Source: Paenibacillus tundrae
GTDB taxonomy: Bacteria; Bacillota; Bacilli; Paenibacillales; Paenibacillaceae
Assembly: GCF_036884255.1 (NCBI RefSeq)
Contig: NZ_CP145605.1
Coordinates: forward strand, 6,137,001-6,201,000
DNA: 64,000 nt
Direction: 5' to 3'
Under the pieces are notes generated by a model. It searched no databases, was not told the origin of the DNA, and saw nothing but the letters and a program-made list of their open reading frames with translations. Positions within the stretch are counted from its first letter, which is position 1. The number at the start of each line of letters is the position of its first letter. A program made the translations under genes and the position numbers. Below are positions 25,568 through 34,446 of the stretch, piece after piece.

Positions 25568-27907
25568 TACCCACAGCAGCTGGCATTGCGCTGCATAGCT
25601 GTCAGCAGTGGTTGCGCCAGGGGCTGTCAGGCGCAACAATGCACGCACGCCCGGCGTAATGGTTGTCGCCGGGCGGCCTGCGGCGGTGGCTTGCAGCGAG
25701 CTGCGCTGGGCCAATTCGGCCCATGCACGCGCGGCAGGCCGCCGCCCTGCGAGCAACGCGAGCGTGCCCGCCACAAGTGCCTCCGCTGTGCGGATGGCGG
25801 CGGGCACTTCGTCCGCGAAGGGCTGCCCTGCGGCTGGAGGCTCGCCGCCGCAGAGCTGAAGCAGCCCTTCGCGGACACTCGCGGGTGCGCGCAGCACCCC
25901 GCAGCGTGCCGCAGGCGCAAGCGCCGCGAGCAGCGCCGGTGCAGCGCCGGGCGGCAACGCCGCCAGCAGGCGCAGCCATGCCGGCCAGGCGCCCGTGCGC
26001 GCAAGCGCATCGGCGGCGGCGTGCACGGCGGCCTGCGGTGCTTGCGCCGGGCTTGCGGCGGCGGGCGCTTGGTCGCCGCCGTCGCCGCATGGCGCGGGCT
26101 CGCGCAGCAGCGCCTCCGCTGCGCCGGCTGCCGCAGTCCACGGCGCTGCAGCCGCATGACGTTGAGCGAGGCCAGCGGCACGCGCACCGCCTGCTGACTC
26201 GCCTGCTACTGCGCCTACAGTGCCTACATCACCTACTTTCCCTGCTACATCACTTGCTGACTCGCCTGACTCGCCTACTTTGCATGCTACTGCGCCTACA
26301 GTGCCTACATCACCTACTTTCCCTGCTACATCACCTGCTGACTCGCCTGACTCGCCTACTTTGCATGCTACTGCGCCTACATCGCCTACATCACCTGCAT
26401 CGTCTGCTACTACGCTTGCTACATCGCCTACATCGCCTGCATCGCCTGCTACTACGCTTGCTGCATCGCCTGCACCGCCTGCTGACTCGCCTGGCGTTGC
26501 GGCAGGCACACCGCGCCGCTTGCAGGCGAGCGCCCACAGCGCCAGCGTTGCTGCTGGCCCGTGCTGCGCATGCGACGCCCAAGGGCGCAACGCCACCTCG
26601 GCGACGGCATCTTCGCCGAGCTGAGCTCGTGCAAGCCCCGATGCCAGCGGCTGTGCCTGCATCACACCGGCGAGCGAGCCCGCATGGCGCAACAGCCATT
26701 CTGGCCGATGTGCATCCAGCGCGGTCTGGAGCATCACCTGCCATGCCACTAATGGCAGGTGATGCCTTGCAACAACGCGTGCCACCGCGTTTGGCCGCTC
26801 CGTAACCGCAGCTAACCACAGTAGCCGCTGCCATGCGGCCATGCTGTCTGACTTGGTCGCAATTGCGGCAGTGTAGGCTTCTTCTGCCTGCTGCCACTGA
26901 CCTAGCTGTTCATACGCCATGCCTTCTAAGATCAAGCTGCGATATGATCCAGCTCCCGAAACGGACGTGTACTTTGAGCCTGATCCAGCAACGGACTTGG
27001 CATGTCGCAACCAATCCAGCGCGTCTTCTTCATGTCCCAGATCCAGCTGGAGCACAGCTCCAAGCTCCAATAGATCGGGAAAGTCCTCATACACCGGTGC
27101 CCAGGCTTGCACAATAGCTAGCGCCCGTTCGGGATGTCCGTATTCTCGCCAGGCATACGCCGTCTTGAGCACCAGATCAGAGTGGTAGCCACACCCTAGT
27201 TCTAGTTCTGCCAGTAGAGGAACTAATAACCGCAATGCTTCCTCATAATTTCCTTGTTGAAACCACTCGGCAGCGAGTGCATACAACAATTCAGGTTGGT
27301 CTGGGGTTTGATTCAGAGCGGAGCGGATTAACCGCATATTCCGCTCTATTTTATTTTTGCTCGTAATGACCCTATCTAGATATCCATCATGTAGAATCTC
27401 TAGCTCACACGCTGCAATCCCCTGTGGTGCGAAGGCATAGATAGAAGAAGCGACCTCTTCATGAATCGTTCCTTTAAAGGCGATCCGAGGATCGTTCCGA
27501 AATAGACGACACACCACATCTGTTACTCGTTCTTCACCGGAGTGACCGAGCAGGCTTGTCACTTGTATCCAATATCCCCATATCTCATCCTGACCACTTG
27601 ATACTAGACGCTCCAGCTCAGCACGCATTGACTCGGTTGGCAGCCATACTTCATCTGCATCCAGCACTAAAATCCACGGATTTGTCGCTAAGGCGAGGGA
27701 TTGATTACGCGCTCTAGCGAAATCCCCCGACCAGGCGGCATGCATTACGATTGCACCATAGCGACGGGCAATATCAGGTGTATCATCGGTTGATCCTGTG
27801 TCCACAACGATGATCTCATCGACCACATTATGGACTGCGTTCAGACACCGCTCAAGATGCTGCGCTTCATCCTTAACGATCATGCACAAGCTGATTCCCA
27901 TCCCCAT
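25559..27907 (-). CDS. GT2-TPR glycosyltransferase with anomalous C-terminus
   Basis: 782 residues. The N-terminal GT-A domain has LCMIVKDEAQHLERCL, DEIIVVDTGSTDDT and WILVLDADEVW (DXD), followed by TPR-like helices to about residue 450. From there on the protein is Ala/Gly/Val-rich: first tandem repeats of 27 residues (CKVGESGESA, DVAGKVGDVG, TVGAVA), then about 200 residues of extremely Ala/Arg/Pro-rich sequence. DNA coding the last part (about 25600-26180) is far richer in G+C than the rest. The GT domain should be active; the tail may be disordered or a recent expansion. Last gene of the minus-strand GT operon. Confidence 0.85.
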   Translation of the reverse strand: MGMGISLCMIVKDEAQHLERCLNAVHNVVDEIIVVDTGSTDDTPDIARRYGAIVMHAAWSGDFARARNQSLALATNPWILVLDADEVWLPTESMRAELERLVSSGQDEIWGYWIQVTSLLGHSGEERVTDVVCRLFRNDPRIAFKGTIHEEVASSIYAFAPQGIAACELEILHDGYLDRVITSKNKIERNMRLIRSALNQTPDQPELLYALAAEWFQQGNYEEALRLLVPLLAELELGCGYHSDLVLKTAYAWREYGHPERALAIVQAWAPVYEDFPDLLELGAVLQLDLGHEEDALDWLRHAKSVAGSGSKYTSVSGAGSYRSLILEGMAYEQLGQWQQAEEAYTAAIATKSDSMAAWQRLLWLAAVTERPNAVARVVARHHLPLVAWQVMLQTALDAHRPEWLLRHAGSLAGVMQAQPLASGLARAQLGEDAVAEVALRPWASHAQHGPAATLALWALACKRRGVPAATPGESAGGAGDAASVVAGDAGDVGDVASVVADDAGDVGDVGAVACKVGESGESAGDVAGKVGDVGTVGAVACKVGESGESASDVAGKVGDVGTVGAVAGESAGGARAAGLAQRHAAAAPWTAAAGAAEALLREPAPCGDGGDQAPAAASPAQAPQAAVHAAADALARTGAWPAWLRLLAALPPGAAPALLAALAPAARCGVLRAPASVREGLLQLCGGEPPAAGQPFADEVPAAIRTAEALVAGTLALLAGRRPAARAWAELAQRSSLQATAAGRPATTITPGVRALLRLTAPGATTADSYAAQCQLLWVHL
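26190..26485. repeat. Tandem repeats of 81 bp and shorter units inside a GT gene
   Basis: Two nearly identical 81-bp units start at 26221 and 26302, differing at one or two bases. They are flanked by partial units and by shorter 9-18-bp units built from CCTACATCG/CCTGCATCG. All lengths are multiples of three, so the frame of the glycosyltransferase is kept. Near-identity points to recent slippage or unequal exchange. Confidence 0.85.
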
Positions 27908-27940
27908 GTTTATCCCCGCCCTTATCCGCCTCTACTCTAC

Positions 27941-29836
27941 TTAAGACCCGAAACCATCCGGCCCTGGCAGTTCCAATCGAAGTCGTTGTACCAGTGGCCA
28001 ACACCGCTGCCGTTGTCCATTTATGCCTTCACTCCACTCACGAAGCTGTTCATCCGCTGCACTTACGAGCCCACGAACCAACCAACTCGTACCCGCTACC
28101 GTATTGGCTGCCCCGGCAAAAGGCTCCTCTGCTTGCTCCTGACGCGTCTCTCCCCCCGGTGAGACCTCAATCGCGAGCTGTTGCCGACCCATCTGAATGA
28201 GTGCATGAAGCTCTTGCCATTGACCTGATTGCACACATCCTTCCATCAGCAACCCAAATGCCTGCCATCCCTCATACCCGCCGTTAGCTGATTTCCCTTT
28301 GGTCACAGGTGGATTACTCACCTCAGCCTTGCCTTCCTGCCCTTCTCCCCCCAGTCCATCCGGCTTGGAATGACGATAGAGCCAATTGCATAGTTCATCC
28401 TTACCTTCTATGGATCTTCCTTGAGCCCAATGTAATCGATCGAGCCAGCTGGTTGCTTGCTCTGCGTACAGACCCTTTTTACGCTGAATTGGCTCCAGTT
28501 TGAGTCTGGCAGCCTTCCATTTCCCAAGTTGAATCTGAAGCAGAGCCTCTGCCATGGATAGTCGTTCTCGCTTCTCAACTGGATCTGCCGATGATGCAAG
28601 CTCCGCTATCCACTCGACTGCTGCCTCATAACAGCGACTTTGCTCCATCACACCCAGCACTTTGTATATCGCTTCTTCCGATTCCAGTGCAAAGCGTTCT
28701 CTAATCAGCTCGGGGATCTGCTGCTCTTGTCCCGATACCCGCATGATACGGAATATTCGGTATAGCGGGGGCAACAGGCTCGATTGGGCACGAACAGCCT
28801 CTACGTAGGCATCTACTGCACCCTCCAGATCTGCCTTCCCCTCCAGCAATCTGCCCAGCGTGTACCACGTCTGATAGGTTCCAAGACCTTCTTCGGTATG
28901 GTACATCGGCGGCGGCGCTCCCAACCGAATAGTTTCACGTAGCCAGAACTCTGCCTTCTCTACATGTCCAAGCGCATCTTCACATACCCCGCGATGATGG
29001 TGTAAGTCCGTATAATCCGGGAATAGCTCCAGCGCTGCATCAATATGCTCCAATGCCTCCTGCCAGCGATTCAGATGCTCCAGACATCGAATCTCATACT
29101 TGCATAGCAGATGTGCATAGCTAGTTACCGTTGGATCAATACCCGCCTTAGCCACACCAAATGTCTTTAGTGCCCGCTCCGCTTCACCTAGACGCAAATA
29201 TTCAACACCCAGATTATAATGATGAAACGGCTGATCCGGCTCTTCCTTGACCGCTTGTTCTAACAGACGTAAATTGCGATTGACTTTGTCTTTGTGCTCC
29301 ACCACAGCCGTCTGATAGCCGTAATGATGAATGATCATATCGGTTAGGTGAAACGCAGCCTCTGGATTTCTCCGGCAGATAGCTGCCGCGATCTGTTCAT
29401 GTATCCGTCCTTCAAATCGATGTTCCGGCGCATTTCTGAATAGTCTCAACACCGGATTAACGGTAGCCCCTTGCTGACCCGAACCTGTATAGTTATGGAT
29501 ATTTAAAAACAATCCGTCACATCCGCTGACTGCCGTCCAGCTCCTGATCTGCTCCTGAGCAGCCTGATCCAGTGCTTCATCCGCATCCAGAAAGAGAATC
29601 CAATCGCCGGAAGCTCGCGCGAGTCCAGCATTACGTGCCGCGGCAAAATCATCGCTCCACGCCAAATGCACAACCATTGCTCCATACGACTCCGCAATCG
29701 CTACACTGCGATCTGAGGAACCTGTGTCTACAATGATGATTTCATCGACTGCTGCTTGCACACTGTCCAAGCATTGAGGCAGCCACTGTTCCTCATCCTT
29801 AACGATCATGCATAGCGAAATGAGATTGTTCGGCAA
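27941..29836 (-). CDS. GT2-TPR glycosyltransferase
   Basis: 631 residues. Likely start is TTG at 29836, 7 bases after AAAGGAGG; ATG codons further upstream lie inside the preceding gene without an RBS. GT-A signatures: LCMIVKDEEQWLPQCL, DEIIIVDTGSSDRS and WILFLDADEAL. A long TPR region follows (for example HHYNLGVEYLRLGEAERALK). The same layout is seen in the two neighbouring genes. It overlaps the upstream gene by 38 bases. Confidence 0.87.
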   Translation of the reverse strand: MPNNLISLCMIVKDEEQWLPQCLDSVQAAVDEIIIVDTGSSDRSVAIAESYGAMVVHLAWSDDFAAARNAGLARASGDWILFLDADEALDQAAQEQIRSWTAVSGCDGLFLNIHNYTGSGQQGATVNPVLRLFRNAPEHRFEGRIHEQIAAAICRRNPEAAFHLTDMIIHHYGYQTAVVEHKDKVNRNLRLLEQAVKEEPDQPFHHYNLGVEYLRLGEAERALKTFGVAKAGIDPTVTSYAHLLCKYEIRCLEHLNRWQEALEHIDAALELFPDYTDLHHHRGVCEDALGHVEKAEFWLRETIRLGAPPPMYHTEEGLGTYQTWYTLGRLLEGKADLEGAVDAYVEAVRAQSSLLPPLYRIFRIMRVSGQEQQIPELIRERFALESEEAIYKVLGVMEQSRCYEAAVEWIAELASSADPVEKRERLSMAEALLQIQLGKWKAARLKLEPIQRKKGLYAEQATSWLDRLHWAQGRSIEGKDELCNWLYRHSKPDGLGGEGQEGKAEVSNPPVTKGKSANGGYEGWQAFGLLMEGCVQSGQWQELHALIQMGRQQLAIEVSPGGETRQEQAEEPFAGAANTVAGTSWLVRGLVSAADEQLREWSEGINGQRQRCWPLVQRLRLELPGPDGFGS

Positions 29837-32084
29837 CTTGATTCCTCCTTTCCTTCGCATGGAAGACCGTACGCCAAGGAAGCCCCTCAGCAAGCCGCAA
29901 TTTTTGCTCCAGCACCGTCAGTTGAGCTGTCAGCTCAGCGACAGAAGGAGAGCGTGTTATCTCCTGCTTCATGATCTCCGTAGCCAACTGCAAATAACAG
30001 AGAGACGCACCTGCTCTGGCTCGCTGTAATCCTGGTTCTTGCTCCAGCGCTTGTTGGAACAGAGCTAGAGCTTGATCGTAATGCCCTCTGGTATACACCG
30101 TTTCCCCGAGAACGAATAGACTCTGCGCCTGTAGCTCACCTTCTGCCATACACTGAATTAACATCTCGGCTGCTGCCATCGTATATCCGGTGCGATACAG
30201 TACCTCGGCGATCCATTGCTTGTGCAACAAACGTTCATGAGGTTCTACATACAGCTCTGCGACCTTCATATGCAACCGTTTCGCAAGGGATAACTGTCCT
30301 GTCTGCACAGCCCGTTCTATGATTGTTTTTGCTAATGTTCGTACGCCTGCTGCAACTTGCGATGTAATTACCTTTTGGCTATCTCCGTCTTGCTGAATAA
30401 TGCGCTCATTCTGATCGCAAAGCAGACTATCCAATGCTCTCCATGTAGAGCTTTCCTCTGGTTCAGTTACAGCCAGAAACGAGGATGGTAACGCTGCACC
30501 ATGAGCCCAGCACGCTACTGCCCAGTCCATTTTCAGCTCAGACGCTTTAAATACAAGATGATCGTCCCCATCCCTATACTGCCTTTCCGCCCATTCTTGC
30601 ACTGCGGACACCCTGTTCGCACACAACATCCAGTGCACGAGGTCAGCTTCCGGTACGCCATGGTTGCGATCCTGTTCTTGCAGAAGATGAAGTGCATGTT
30701 CGTATGCTCCACAGGAGGCAAGCGCTTGAATAACCTCCGTTATATCCCGATCAGCTTCAACGACAACTCGTTGCAGTTGTTCCTTCCATTGGTCTTTCCA
30801 TCCCGTCTTCAATTGTTCAGCAATCCGTTCATCTGGCTCACCCGACTGTTGTAGCACATCAGCCAAACCTCTCCACGCTGGTGTATAGGTTGGCATACTA
30901 ACTAACGCAAGCTTATATAATTGAGCTGCTTCTTGCAGGAATCCTTTTTTCTGCGCTAACCGCCCCATCGCTGTATAGGGTTTATAGGTAGCCGAACCCT
31001 GCTCTGTAACATAAGCTGGCTCGGATTGAACCCCATGTCCTTTATCGCTAGTGCTCTGCAATTCAATCTTCGTTATGTTCTCTGATGTTCCATTGTCTGT
31101 ATGATGCTCAACTGCTTCTGCATAAACCTGATAAGCGCGTTCTTCCAAACCCTGCTGCTGCAACGTCTCCCCGAACAATAGATGCAGATCCGCATAGCCC
31201 CAATAACGCTGTCTCTCTACAGCCAGAAGTCCATGTGCTTCATCGTAACGTTCCAGCACGACAAGCACCTTCGTATAGTCTCGAACCAAGGTTGGACGAT
31301 AAGGTGCTTCCAGCGGAGTCGATTGAAGAGATTGCGCGAATGCTTCTGTCGCCTTCTCCACATCTCCTAGCTGGCAGTACGTTACACCGAGATTATAGAG
31401 GTGAAAAGGATGCTCTGGTTGTTCTGCAAGCTGCTTCTGTAACAGCTTGAGATTGCGACGTGGTTTGTGTCCGGTCTCCATAGTAGACGGCAAGTAACCG
31501 TCATGCATGATCACTAATGGAGCGAGAGGTTCCTGCTCCACGAATACACCTTTTGCTATTTCAGCAGACAGCTCGCTTTCTACACTTGCACCCGCAGTTA
31601 TCGCTCTTTCTCTATCTCCTACGGTGCCACGAACGAGCTGTTCATGGATCCGTCCAATGTACCGGTATCCTCGACCTGCTCGGAAGAGACGGACAGGCTG
31701 AAACAACACGTTCGCTTGCTCCTGTTCGCCGATTCGATTGATTATGGTGACTCGCAATTTGGTAATGCTAGGCTCAACCGTTGGAAGGAACGCAAGTAGC
31801 TCATCAATCCCTTCTACGGCATATTCATCCGCATCCACACACAGAATCCAGTCCGTACTCGCCAGCGGCAGACTGATATTACGGGCAGAAGCAAAGTCCT
31901 CATCCCACTTCGCATGCAGCACCGTTGCCTGATGTTGTCTAGCAATCTCAACCGTGCGATCTATGGAGCCGGTATCTGTAACAAAGCATTCACTTGCAAG
32001 TGATTGGAAGCTGCCCAGACAACGGGGCAGGTAATGTTCTTCATTTTGCACAATCATGTGGATTCCGACTAACCCTTGCTTCAC
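29799..32084 (-). CDS. GT2-TPR glycosyltransferase
   Basis: 761 residues from a GTG at 32084 with GGAGGTGA 7 bases upstream. GT-A signatures: IHMIVQNEEHYLPRCL, SECFVTDTGSIDRTVEIA and WILCVDADEYA. Extended TPR arrays follow, including HLYNLGVTYCQLGDVEKATE and a C-terminal LFVLGETVYTRGHYDQAL. First of three tandem genes of the same design; the divergence between them suggests different acceptor positions or donors rather than recent duplication. Confidence 0.87.
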   Translation of the reverse strand: MKQGLVGIHMIVQNEEHYLPRCLGSFQSLASECFVTDTGSIDRTVEIARQHQATVLHAKWDEDFASARNISLPLASTDWILCVDADEYAVEGIDELLAFLPTVEPSITKLRVTIINRIGEQEQANVLFQPVRLFRAGRGYRYIGRIHEQLVRGTVGDRERAITAGASVESELSAEIAKGVFVEQEPLAPLVIMHDGYLPSTMETGHKPRRNLKLLQKQLAEQPEHPFHLYNLGVTYCQLGDVEKATEAFAQSLQSTPLEAPYRPTLVRDYTKVLVVLERYDEAHGLLAVERQRYWGYADLHLLFGETLQQQGLEERAYQVYAEAVEHHTDNGTSENITKIELQSTSDKGHGVQSEPAYVTEQGSATYKPYTAMGRLAQKKGFLQEAAQLYKLALVSMPTYTPAWRGLADVLQQSGEPDERIAEQLKTGWKDQWKEQLQRVVVEADRDITEVIQALASCGAYEHALHLLQEQDRNHGVPEADLVHWMLCANRVSAVQEWAERQYRDGDDHLVFKASELKMDWAVACWAHGAALPSSFLAVTEPEESSTWRALDSLLCDQNERIIQQDGDSQKVITSQVAAGVRTLAKTIIERAVQTGQLSLAKRLHMKVAELYVEPHERLLHKQWIAEVLYRTGYTMAAAEMLIQCMAEGELQAQSLFVLGETVYTRGHYDQALALFQQALEQEPGLQRARAGASLCYLQLATEIMKQEITRSPSVAELTAQLTVLEQKLRLAEGLPWRTVFHAKERRNQVAEQSHFAMHDR

Positions 32085-32104
32085 AGCACCATCACCTCCT
32101 ATGC

Positions 32105-32144
32105 CAAAAAAATACATGGAGCCCACAAAAGCGGACTCCATGTA
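32105..32144 (-). terminator. Terminator after the repeat-protein gene
   Basis: TACATGGAG and CTCCATGTA form a 9-bp stem; on the minus strand seven T follow. It separates the repeat-protein gene from the glycosyltransferase genes, so the latter are transcribed by partial read-through or from a promoter in the short gap. Confidence 0.85.
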
Positions 32145-32165
32145 CCTATATGATGATCGATCGGG

Positions 32166-33659
32166 TTATGTGCCTTGTCCATTGAAGATGACATCAATTG
32201 TTGTGGGTGATCCGATGAGACTGGAACGATAGGATAGGCGTGTATATTTGAGGAAGCGCTGTGGCACCAATACATCCACCGATCCAGATAATATGCCTGT
32301 GACGGTTGTTACATCGGTGTACCAGTTCGTTCCGTTAGCACTGATCTCAACGCGAGCATCCACCCGATTGACTCCTGGACCTCGGTTATATACGAAGAAG
32401 GAATACGTTCCGAATACACTGGTGGTCACTGCCGGAAGGGCTGTAAAAGCATTCGCGGTCGGTGTACCAATAAGTTGTGATTCCTGAAAGCTCTTCTGTG
32501 ATATAGAAGTTACGCTGCTTAGTGTTCCCGCTGTGATGGTTGCGCCAAGCACACTGGTAATGGTTCCATTCAGTAGATTGGTCAACGTTCCTGCCGTGAT
32601 GGTGGCTCCCAGAACACTTGTGATTGTACCGTTCAGTAAGTTCGTTAACGTTCCGGCAGTCACGGTTGCTCCGAGTACGCTCGTAATGGTGCCGTTCAGC
32701 AGGTTTGTTAACGTTCCTGCGGTAATGGTCGCTCCGAGTACACTTGTAATCGTACCATTCAGCAAGTTGTTTAACGTTCCTGCCGTGATGGTAGCTCCGA
32801 GCACGCTTGTAATTGTACCGTTCAGCAAATTGCTCAGCGTTCCCGCTGTAATCGTGGCGCCAAGCACACTGCTAATCGTACCCGCTGTGATGGTTGCTCC
32901 AAGTACACTCGTAATCGTACCGTTCAGCAAATTGCTCAGCGTCCCCGCTGTAATCGTAGCACCAAGCACACTTGTGATTGTACCATTCAACAGGTTCGTC
33001 AACGTCCCTGCCGTTACCGTCGCACCGAGTACACTCGTAATCGTTCCCGCTGTAATCGTGGCACCGAGCACATTCGTGATCGTACCATTCAACAGGTTCG
33101 TCAACGTTCCTGCCGTTACCGTCGCGCCGAGTACACTGGTGATCGTTCCGGCTGTAATCGTTGCGCCAAGTACACTCGTGATCGTACCGTTCAACAGGTT
33201 GGTCAGCGTTCCTGCTGTGACGGTCGCACCGAGCACACTCGTAATGGTTCCCGCTGTAATGGTTGCCCCAAGTACACTCGTGATCGTACCATCCAACAGG
33301 TTCGATAGCGTTCCTGCCGTGATCGTTGCTCCGAGCACGCTGGTAATTGTACCATTCAATAAATTGGTCAGTGTTCCCGCCGTCACTGTAGCTCCCAGCA
33401 CACTATTGATGGTACCAGCTGTAATCGTTGCGCCAAGGACACTTGTAATGGTTCCGTTGAGAATGTTCGTAATCGTTCCTGCATTAATCGTAACGGTAGT
33501 CAAACCTGAGATGTTACTGATTGTCCCGTCCAAAATAATACCGACCACATTGCCGCTTGTATCGGTTCTGACAGGTTGAGCTGTCCCCGTGCTATCCTGA
33601 CCGAAGATCAAGGTTCGCAAGTTATCGGGATTGGTATTAAACGTTGTAAAGTTAGGCAT
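32166..33659 (-). CDS. Thr-rich tandem-repeat protein with DUF6385-like C-terminus
   Basis: 497 residues, no signal peptide and no membrane helix. Residues about 45-380 consist of 17 copies of a 13-residue core (ITSVLGATITAGT), most joined by an 8-residue spacer (LTNLLNGT). This gives 13- and 21-residue periods, regular alternation of Ile/Val/Leu and about one Thr in four, like a beta-solenoid with Thr on the surface. Residues 381-497 form a beta-rich domain (YSFFVYNRGPGVNRVDARVE, VLVPQRFLKYTRL) that matches the next protein upstream and resembles DUF6385. Placed beside glycosyltransferase genes, it is the best candidate acceptor of a protein O-glycosylation system, perhaps on the spore surface (inference). 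Confidence 0.8.
   Translation of the reverse strand: MPNFTTFNTNPDNLRTLIFGQDSTGTAQPVRTDTSGNVVGIILDGTISNISGLTTVTINAGTITNILNGTITSVLGATITAGTINSVLGATVTAGTLTNLLNGTITSVLGATITAGTLSNLLDGTITSVLGATITAGTITSVLGATVTAGTLTNLLNGTITSVLGATITAGTITSVLGATVTAGTLTNLLNGTITNVLGATITAGTITSVLGATVTAGTLTNLLNGTITSVLGATITAGTLSNLLNGTITSVLGATITAGTISSVLGATITAGTLSNLLNGTITSVLGATITAGTLNNLLNGTITSVLGATITAGTLTNLLNGTITSVLGATVTAGTLTNLLNGTITSVLGATITAGTLTNLLNGTITSVLGATITAGTLSSVTSISQKSFQESQLIGTPTANAFTALPAVTTSVFGTYSFFVYNRGPGVNRVDARVEISANGTNWYTDVTTVTGILSGSVDVLVPQRFLKYTRLSYRSSLIGSPTTIDVIFNGQGT
32515..33530. repeat. Coding tandem repeats, 63-bp and 39-bp units
   Basis: DNA underlying the repeat protein. Units encode nearly the same peptide but differ widely at third codon positions, so this is an old array kept by selection on the protein, with some segments (near 33000-33250) more alike through recent exchange. 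Confidence 0.85.
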
Positions 33660-33704
33660 GCGCCTCGTCCTCCTCCCTGGTCATATCTGTCTTGATATAC
33701 CCCT

Positions 33705-34202
33705 TTACCGCACACGTTGTGCCTGAAAATAAACATCGAGCCTTGTTGGTTGATCTGGCTGAACCGATTGAATAACCAGCCGGGTATAGTGTAAAAATCG
33801 CTGTGGCACCAAAGCCTTCGTCTGACCTCCCGCGATCACCTCCTGGCTGTCCACGGCATAATCCACGGCATTGGGGCTGACTTGAATCTGCACAAGTGCC
33901 GGATGTTCACCCCGGTTCACGATGCCATATGTGTACATGCTGAGCGATGAGGTATCCTGTGCCGGCAGAGGTTGGGTCGTATTTTGGGTCATGGCTCCGA
34001 CATACGTATGCTCGGTAAAACAGTGAGTAGCACCAGGGAGTTTGGTATGTGAGGAAGTACCCTGCTTGAACCGAGGACGCGTAATCCGGGAACAAGGGGG
34101 TTTCAGCAATTTAGCGCGGCAGGAACGACGAGGTTGGCGGCGGTTTGCATATTTAGTTGAGGGATGCGTTTTTTTCTTGCATCGCTTCGCTGTTCGACTC
34201 AT
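33705..34202 (-). CDS. DUF6385-like protein with basic Cys-containing N-terminus
   Basis: 165 residues. The first 50 are very basic (Lys/Arg, four Cys), for example SRTAKRCKKKTHPS. The C-terminal 90 residues (SMYTYGIVNRGEHPALVQIQ, then ALVPQRFLHYTRLVIQS) align with the C-terminal domain of the repeat protein 45 bases downstream, sharing the LVPQRFL-YTRL core. The basic tail suggests anchoring to an acidic or spore-coat surface, like other Lys/Arg-rich coat proteins. AAGGGG precedes the ATG. Confidence 0.7.
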   Translation of the reverse strand: MSRTAKRCKKKTHPSTKYANRRQPRRSCRAKLLKPPCSRITRPRFKQGTSSHTKLPGATHCFTEHTYVGAMTQNTTQPLPAQDTSSLSMYTYGIVNRGEHPALVQIQVSPNAVDYAVDSQEVIAGGQTKALVPQRFLHYTRLVIQSVQPDQPTRLDVYFQAQRVR

Positions 34203-34446
34203 CTCAATTTCCCCTTAAAAAATGTGCTTCCGCATCGTATGCCTTTATTTAAAATACGGGCACGGCATCTGCCGCTATTTCCAGTTTTCCTCATTTTGTC
34301 CCAAACCCTTCATCCGTTTCCCTCATACAATGCAAGTACAATGAAGCATACGAGAGAAGGCTTGTTCTAGAGCTTGTTGATTCTGATTTTTGGAGCAATC
34401 TCTATAGCTATAGGGTGATCTATTGGTCGTAAGGGAGGTGGAAGAG

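Noticed and set aside
25627..26805. Several long reading frames on both strands opposite the GT2-TPR gene
   Set aside because: They arise from the very high G+C and repeat content of this stretch; none has a ribosome binding site or a recognisable domain, while the minus-strand frame carries a clear GT2 start.
32533..33579. Long plus-strand frame antisense to the repeat protein
   Set aside because: It is the mirror of the tandem repeats and has no RBS or domain; the minus frame has both an RBS and a DUF6385-like C-terminus.
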